Below, one piece after another: positions 58,370 to 64,000 of a stretch of DNA of 64,000 nt. Each line of letters begins with the position of its first letter. Positions within the stretch are counted from its first letter, which is position 1. Position numbers and translations under genes: made by a program. The DNA is from Caprella mutica (Eukaryota > Arthropoda > Malacostraca > Amphipoda > Caprellidae). Under the pieces are notes generated by a model, which searched no databases, had not been told where the DNA came from, and saw only the letters and a program-made list of their open reading frames with translations. The stretch is taken from positions 124,001-188,000 of the forward strand of contig CANNZV010000514.1 of NCBI GenBank assembly GCA_947561585.1, given 5' to 3'.

Positions 58370-60185
58370 GATATAAGTTATTTGTATATTTTCCGTTATG
58401 TTATTGTTATTTGAGTTTCACTTGGTTCCATCTGCATGTTTACGGTACAATTTGAATTAATTTAATATTCACTATTTAGTATACTTTACTAAGGTAATAT
58501 AAATTAAAAGTTTCCCTCTGTTACTGAGAAATTTATAATATAAATAAAAAAAAACTGAATAATTGTTCTATTTAAATAAACGTTTTAATTTAACTATAAA
58601 TAAAAAATAAAAATTTAGATATTTAATATCTAAATATTTTTATGGGAATAATTAATTTTATAAAATATTAAATTATTAAATATGGAATGAAATTTTTTAT
58701 CTTATAATGTATACAATTAATAATTAATCGTACAAAAATATTATACATATTTTATCACCATTTTTAAAGTTAAGAGGCCTGCTAATAAATATTTGGGTGG
58801 CAATTGTCCGGGGGTGGCAATTGTCCGGGGGTGGCAATTATCCGCGGGTGGCAATTGTCCTAGCAGCATAGCCCTACCAAACAAAGGACATACACTTTTT
58901 TCAAAGTGCATGCAAAGAAAATGACGGAAAAAGGACTAACTATTTTAAATGTAAATACAAAATGCATGCAATAAAGCTTTAATAGCATGTTTCAGAGCTT
59001 AAGTGCATGCTTTCAAGGCATACGTGCATGCTTTCAAGACTTAAGTGCATTTTTTGTAGAGCATAAGTGCATGCTTTCAAGGCATACGTGCATGCTTTCA
59101 AGACTTAAGTGCATTTTTTGTAGAGCATAAGTGCATGCTTTCAAGGCATAAGTGCATTGCTTTCATGGCATGTTTTAAGTACATGATATCACAACCCTAC
59201 TTATATGGCATATCTTTGAAATGAGAAATATATTAGTTTCATGCCTTTTTTTATTTATTGTTGACAAGAATATATTTTGATAAGAATAAGTTTTACTACT
59301 TTTTAATAAAAGGGATATATTTTTAATAAAAAGAACAAGTTAATAAAAAGAATTACTTAATAAAAATATGGTAGAGATTATATTTTTATGCTAAAAGCAT
59401 ATTGTCACTACTCTACTCAGTAGCATTGCATTTTATGACTAGACAAATAAGTCTAGAAGAATCAGCTGCATGCGATTAAAAAGAAAATACATGCATATTG
59501 CATGCTTTTAAGAATAACTGCATGAGGCATGCTGGCATGCATATGCACCATGCATTAATAATAAGTGCATGAGACATGCATTTAAGAATAACTGCATGAG
59601 GCATGCATGCACCATGCATTAAGAATAACTGCAGGCACCATGCATTTAATGCCACGTCACAACCCAAAAGATAACGGACGTAACTAGATTTATTTTCGAA
59701 AATTTAAAAAAAGCTATGATCATCAAATTTAATAAAAGCTAGATTTCTTTATTGTGTTACTGTGATTTTTATTTCATTTACTATAGATAGATTACCAAAT
59801 TAATTTTTGATTTGAAAAGCCTAAAATAAGACTAATGAAATTTTCAATGAAAATTCTTATCAGACAAACGAAAAATGGTCTTAAATCCTTCAGTCACCTT
59901 ACTCTACTGAATGATTTGAAGGCTTTTAAGTAGAAAATTATTAGTGAAAAGAGTAAAAAGTCATGAATTTTTTTTAATTTAAGTTAAATTCCCATGAAAA
60001 TGCACAACTGAATAATAGAGTGGTTCTTATTTTAAAAAATGGAAAAACCATGTGTGACGTCATTTGTTTAACCGCGGTCACGTCTTAGTTGTATTTAAGG
60101 ATGTTAGGTACAATGTTATACTTAGCATACTTCACTCTTTATTTACTATGGTGGTAACAGTATATCCTTTAAATAGTCTAATCAG
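58370..60185. other. Non-coding stretch with short GC-biased and CATGC-rich repeats
   Basis: It contains about four copies of GGGTGGCAATTGTCCGGG (58,795-58,861) and repeats of GTGCATGCTTTCAAGGCATA / AGACTTAAGTGCATTTTTTG (58,990-59,170) ending in a hAT-like terminus (ATATCACAACCCTA near 59,199). Another such terminus, ATTGTCACTACTCTA, lies near 59,412. No gene recognised. Confidence 0.55.
59406..59665 (+). repeat. CATGCATGCACCATGCATTT repeat, copy 2
   Basis: It matches 56,137-56,375 from CAGTAGCATTGCATTTTATG to AATGCCACGTCACAACCC, with AAGAATAACTGCATGAGGCA-type internal units that are more degenerate here. Confidence 0.8.
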
Positions 60186-61485
60186 TAGGGTTGTGACAAT
60201 ATTCTTTTTGAAATATGCTTTTAGGCTTTATGCTTTAAGCTTGTTAAATATGCCTTTATGCTTTATATATATGCTATTATGCTAAAAAATATGCTTTTAT
60301 GCTCAAAATATGCTTTTTATGCGTTCAGGTTAGCTTTATATGCTCAATAATAGGCGTTCAGGTTAGCTTTATATGTTCTAATTTCTTTGAAATATCAAAT
60401 AAGGCTAATTTTAATTGAGAGTTTTCATTGATGGTATATTTATAAAGAAGGCAGGGTATGAAACAATGTCAAATTGAGACAGTTCAGTCTGTATTAGGTA
60501 ACCAAAATAATAAATAGTGAACTGTTTAAGAAAATAACTTGAACAATAAAGAAATCTAGCATTTGTTACATTTAATGATCATAGCTGTTTTTAAATTCTC
60601 GAAAATAATTCTACGTCTGTTATCTGCTATAATTTGTAGTCTTGACTCATTCGAATTTGAAAGGTTCGTCTGGGAATAAAAAATATGGTACCGAAACGTC
60701 CTAGCTCCGTTTACAATGGGGACGTGTCATTAGTAGTCCGACAGTTACATCTTTCTGTGTTATTTCTCGTTTTATTTTTTGATTAAAATAAAAAATATTA
60801 CATAAATTTACATTATAGATAGGTATATCAATTTAAATAAAATAATATTTACCTTTATTTTTTTTACGTTGGTTATATTCCTCTCTTATTTTACTTTATT
60901 TTTTTTTACGTTGGTTATATTCCTCTCTTATTTTACTTTATTTCTAATATTAGCTAATTTGTATGATGCATTTCCTCATTCGATATAATGGAGATTGTAG
61001 TATTCGCTAGTTTGTTGTACTGCACACTTCATGATTTTTTTAATGACCTGGCAGGGTAGGAGGGTAGCTCGTCCCATCCCCCGATGTACATATATTTTCA
61101 TGTTCAATCAGAAATAAACTGCAAAAGTGTTGGACTGATGGAGGGTCGCACCAATGAATAGTAACCGTTTACTATAGGTAAAGCGTAACACAAAATAGCG
61201 GCTCCTATCGTGTACTCCTTATTGAAATTATTACTATTAATTATCGCCTTACAGATTCCAATGATTCAATAAGGTAATTTCCTCACCTAGTATTTTAAAC
61301 ATAAAATTTCTTAAATCATTCATTCAAACAATAAAAATTAGTTTGTATTTCATTTGCAGTCACTTGGACTATTTGATTAGATAAAAGCATATTTTGAGAA
61401 TATTCTTTATTTCAAAAAATATGCTTTATAGCTAAAAAGCATAAAGAATAATTCTTTAAGCCAAAAGAATATTGTCACAACCCTA
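60186..61485. mobile_element. hAT-like element with perfect 8-bp target duplication
   Basis: The 19-bp ends TAGGGTTGTGACAATATTC and GAATATTGTCACAACCCTA are perfect inverted repeats. CTAATCAG occurs on both sides (60,178-60,185 and 61,486-61,493). An 8-bp duplication with short TAGGG-type ends is diagnostic of hAT elements. The interior of 1.3 kb has ATATGCTTTTATGC words near the ends, a 47-bp tandem duplication (TTTTTTTACGTTGGTTATAT-type, about 60,858-60,955) and no transposase, so it is non-autonomous. Confidence 0.9.
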
Positions 61486-61493
61486 CTAATCAG

Positions 61494-62455
61494 TTTTTCT
61501 ATAGTTTTGGACATCGATATAAAACATCAGTGACCGATATTTTCCACCCCACTTTACTGGTTAGGTTTGTCAGTTATTGATAATCATTAATATTTTATAC
61601 AATACTAGGATACTCTCATTTCCATTGTTGCAAATTAAACCTTTAGTTGGTCAGTCACAAGCTGTATTTTTTTCACTACACATGTGATAAAAAGCAGAAA
61701 GAAAGATTGTGTGAACACTTTTTTATCAGTGGAGATATTTTGATTTTAAATCACAAGCTGATTTTCTTCACTACGCCTACACAAAAGCGATATTAATTGT
61801 AAGCTTAAATGATATTGTACTTGTTATTTTTATATTATTTTGTATTTGTTATTTTTTACTAAGAGTAAAAGTGGTTGGAAAATAGTTTCTGACTGAAGGC
61901 TTTTTTTACCAGTAGGATTTTGCAGGGGATGGGTACAGGGTTTTAAGACTGGGGATATTATTGCCTTTTTTACATGCGAGAGATTTTGACCACGGGAATA
62001 TTTGTCCTAGAATCCCAAACGGCAACTTACAAGTAAAAAGAAAGACAATGAATGGGTTTTCTCTGCCAATAGACTCCCTCCACACCACTTCCAACCATTG
62101 TTGTAAGAGCATGTACTATAGTATCACGTTAAAAAGGGATGAATATTTATTTGCGCAACATGTAAACTTTGAAATAAACTACCATATTATGAATATTTAT
62201 ATTTTTGTATATTAGGATAAAATTTTAAAAAATGACTGAAGCTACTTACAAAAATCATCCGAATGTCTCATGATATCGTCTGAATTACTTCTTCATGGAT
62301 ACGAAATATTTAACAAATGGCCATCTAGAAATTTAGTCTTTGACTTTTTATTATCACCCTAATGAACATTGTCACAGGGGTGGAATATACCTAGGGTGGA
62401 ATATACCTAGAACCAAAACATCTGGGAATTAAAATTGCAATTAAATTTAATAAAC
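61494..62455. other. Region downstream of the leucine-rich-repeat gene
   Basis: Mostly AT-rich. A GC-richer patch (61,905-62,112) is open on the minus strand for 68 codons but shows no recognised motif. GGTGGAATATACCTAG is duplicated in tandem at about 62,378-62,411. Confidence 0.45.
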
Positions 62456-62461
62456 TTTATT
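62456..62461 (-). terminator. Poly(A) signal AATAAA for the LRR-type gene
   Basis: AATAAA on the minus strand about 90 bp beyond the stop codon at 62,549, a normal distance for a short 3' UTR. Confidence 0.5.
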
Positions 62462-62548
62462 TCACTGACAAACATTTTAAAATTTTGCGAAAATCTGAAC
62501 AAAAATCAAACATGAAATTTTAACTAAATAGAAAATCAAGAAGAAGCC

Positions 62549-63892
62549 TTAGACATTGTAAATAATACACAGCTCTCTAATAGTCTTCTCCAGCATTTGT
62601 GTGCTACCCTGCCCAATTTGTCTATCTACCACCAGCTTACAGTCTGGCATATGCTTCATCTCTGCCAACAAAGCAGGAACATCAAGACTGGGACATTGTG
62701 TCACTACTATACGTGTTAATGGAAGTCTATTGCCCTGGAAACATGAGCGTAAGGCAGCATGGGTGATCTTACTCGAACAGAGAGTCAGATCCTTCAAGCT
62801 AGTGTAAGACTCTACTAGAGTATTCACATCATCGTCTGTAATGTTGGGGCAGAGATGGAGGACCAGAGTCTCCATATTTGGGAAGAGACCCTTAATTAAA
62901 GTCACGAAGTTATCTTCAGAGCTGTTGAAGGCACAATTCATCAACACCAGCTTTGTCAATATAGGAAAGGATTCTTTCACTCCTAACACTTCAATTAAGG
63001 TAGGAATAGGTAGACGAGAACAATCAAGATTAAGTAATTTTAACTTTTCCAGCTTCATAATTTCTTTAAAAGTTGATATATGCATTTCTTCAGGAGCCTC
63101 TTCTATGTACCCATCCAACCTTGCACAAAAACTTAAGGCTTTAAAAATTCTGTTGGAAGATACACCATGTTTGCCGTTACCAAAAACAGACAATTCATAG
63201 CGGCGGGAATATACGAGAGATGCTAAGGTTTTCACGGGAACAGTGTCAACGTGACTTATGTACAAATTGAAGAGAGGGCACTGCGCTTTAATCAACTGTT
63301 TAATGAATTTCTTGTCTATAAGGTTGCTACGAGTGATATCCAAGGTAGCAAAGTTCTTTCCAAAAATAACTTTACTTCTGCAGCAACGTCCTAAACAAAG
63401 ATTCAGCTCTGTGTAGCTTTCTCTCAAGTCCAATAATTCCAACTTAGTCAGGTAATTAGGAATCTGCCGAACGTAGTGATTGTTATCAAAGTTGCACCCT
63501 ACAAGAGACAATCTTGTGACCTCACGACAACTGCGAATCAAGCGATTGACAATCTCGTCTCCGTAACTAGCACCAACAACACTCAAACTAACCAAAGCAT
63601 TACCGGCCCGTACTAGCCGAGCCATGACAACGTTCTTATCCTGGCTTTCAGTCTCATCGAACGACATATTTTTATATTCGTCGAAAGCGGGAGTGATTTC
63701 TCCATGTATCTTAGAGTAAGACACAGAGATATCAGCAGGAATATCCTCTTCATCTTCAGAGTCTTGGAAGTCTTCTCCAAGGTATGGGTCTTCATTCTGG
63801 ATGAGCAGATCAGCAGGAAGAATTTCAGGATGACTAGGGTTCCCACCAGCAGCACCATCTCCAGATGGTCTGTGGGGTGGACGGGGAGCCAT
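62549..63892 (-). CDS. Leucine-rich-repeat protein, 447 aa, function unknown
   Basis: The frame is uninterrupted. ATG 63,892 (protein start MAPRPPHRPSGDGAAGGNPS) is preferred over the upstream ATG at 63,928. A 3' splice site (TGCATCTCTTTCCATTTGCAG) ends 6 bp before it, so the extra 12 codons would be intron. The N-terminal part (about 1-60) is Pro/Gly-rich then acidic (EDFQDSEDEEDIPADI) and probably disordered. From about residue 90 onward, irregular leucine-rich repeats recur every 25-30 residues (LVSLSVVGA, VTRLSLVGCNF, LELLDLRES, LKLLNLDCS, LTKLVLMNC, METLVLHLCPNITDDDV, LKDLTLCSS). This is the pattern of the cysteine-containing/RNI-like LRRs found in F-box LRR and AMN1-type proteins. No F-box was seen. 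Such folds are usually protein-binding. There is no signal peptide or membrane segment, so it is likely intracellular. The whole coding sequence appears to be in one exon. Confidence 0.8.
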   Translation of the reverse strand: MAPRPPHRPSGDGAAGGNPSHPEILPADLLIQNEDPYLGEDFQDSEDEEDIPADISVSYSKIHGEITPAFDEYKNMSFDETESQDKNVVMARLVRAGNALVSLSVVGASYGDEIVNRLIRSCREVTRLSLVGCNFDNNHYVRQIPNYLTKLELLDLRESYTELNLCLGRCCRSKVIFGKNFATLDITRSNLIDKKFIKQLIKAQCPLFNLYISHVDTVPVKTLASLVYSRRYELSVFGNGKHGVSSNRIFKALSFCARLDGYIEEAPEEMHISTFKEIMKLEKLKLLNLDCSRLPIPTLIEVLGVKESFPILTKLVLMNCAFNSSEDNFVTLIKGLFPNMETLVLHLCPNITDDDVNTLVESYTSLKDLTLCSSKITHAALRSCFQGNRLPLTRIVVTQCPSLDVPALLAEMKHMPDCKLVVDRQIGQGSTQMLEKTIRELCIIYNV

Positions 63893-63920
63893 TTCGTACT
63901 GCAAATGGAAAGAGATGCAT
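63893..63920 (-). promoter_or_regulatory. 3' splice site upstream of the LRR gene ATG
   Basis: The minus strand reads GTGCTTATGCATCTCTTTCC then ATTTGCAG, followed by TACGAA and the ATG. The pyrimidine-rich run and CAG suggest an acceptor joining a 5' UTR exon that lies further upstream, at or beyond the right edge of the window. Confidence 0.5.
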
Positions 63921-64000
63921 AAGCACAAAGTTTTTGAAACTTAAGTCTGAGAAGATTTAATTATTTGACATTTGGATAACCTGAGCGAAACATTCCAAAT

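Noticed and set aside
62601..63200. Plus-strand ORFs opposite the LRR gene
   Set aside because: Shadows of the minus-strand coding sequence, with no recognisable features.

Overview
The window is AT-rich, gene-poor, repeat-dense nuclear DNA of an invertebrate animal, most likely an arthropod. The supporting evidence is spliced-looking exons with GT/AG borders, intron-scale non-coding DNA, mariner/Tc1-type (DD41D and DD37D), pogo/Tigger-like, hAT-like and foldback-like DNA transposons, and a SINE-like retroposon. There are no bacterial operons, rRNA genes, tRNA genes or CRISPR arrays.

Host genes are few. A complete leucine-rich-repeat type ORF (447 codons from the preferred ATG) lies on the minus strand at 62,549-63,892, with a 3' splice site just upstream of its ATG and a poly(A) signal downstream. 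A second minus-strand gene is inferred from two phase-compatible exons: a start exon at 36,704-36,789 and a 514-bp exon at 3,739-4,252, separated by about 32 kb. The gene continues off the left edge or into unrecognised exons. A weaker exon candidate lies at 24,718-24,984.

From 1 to about 39 kb the sequence is dominated by at least fifteen unrelated tandem arrays with periods of 12-41 bp. The largest are a 23-bp array (1-2,216, about 96 copies, cut by the window edge) and a 41-bp array (19,150-22,467, about 81 copies with a 1,312-bp higher-order period). Most of the arrays lie inside the inferred 32-kb intron. At least one (11,238-12,124) is the interior of a small element with inverted ends and a perfect 9-bp target duplication, and an 80-bp array-free relative sits at 36,453-36,532.

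From about 39.7 to 61.5 kb the window is a nest of DNA transposons. A hAT-like copy (fragments 43,652-44,022 and 52,116-52,403) is split by a Tigger-like element (44,025-52,113). That element holds a TTAA-flanked MITE, an apparently intact DD41D mariner (45,313-47,022) and a foldback-like element (47,446-51,235). The foldback-like element in turn holds a SINE-like insert and a maT (DD37D) mariner. Next to it, two inverted hAT-like copies (52,594-56,126 and 56,815-58,369) carry further nested insertions, and their target duplications appear to have been swapped by recombination. A clean hAT-like element with a perfect 8-bp duplication lies at 60,186-61,485.

The host genes show no functional link to each other. 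The notable biology is the structural dynamics: tandem arrays born from terminal inverted repeats, layered insertions that give a relative chronology, and one potentially active transposase gene.
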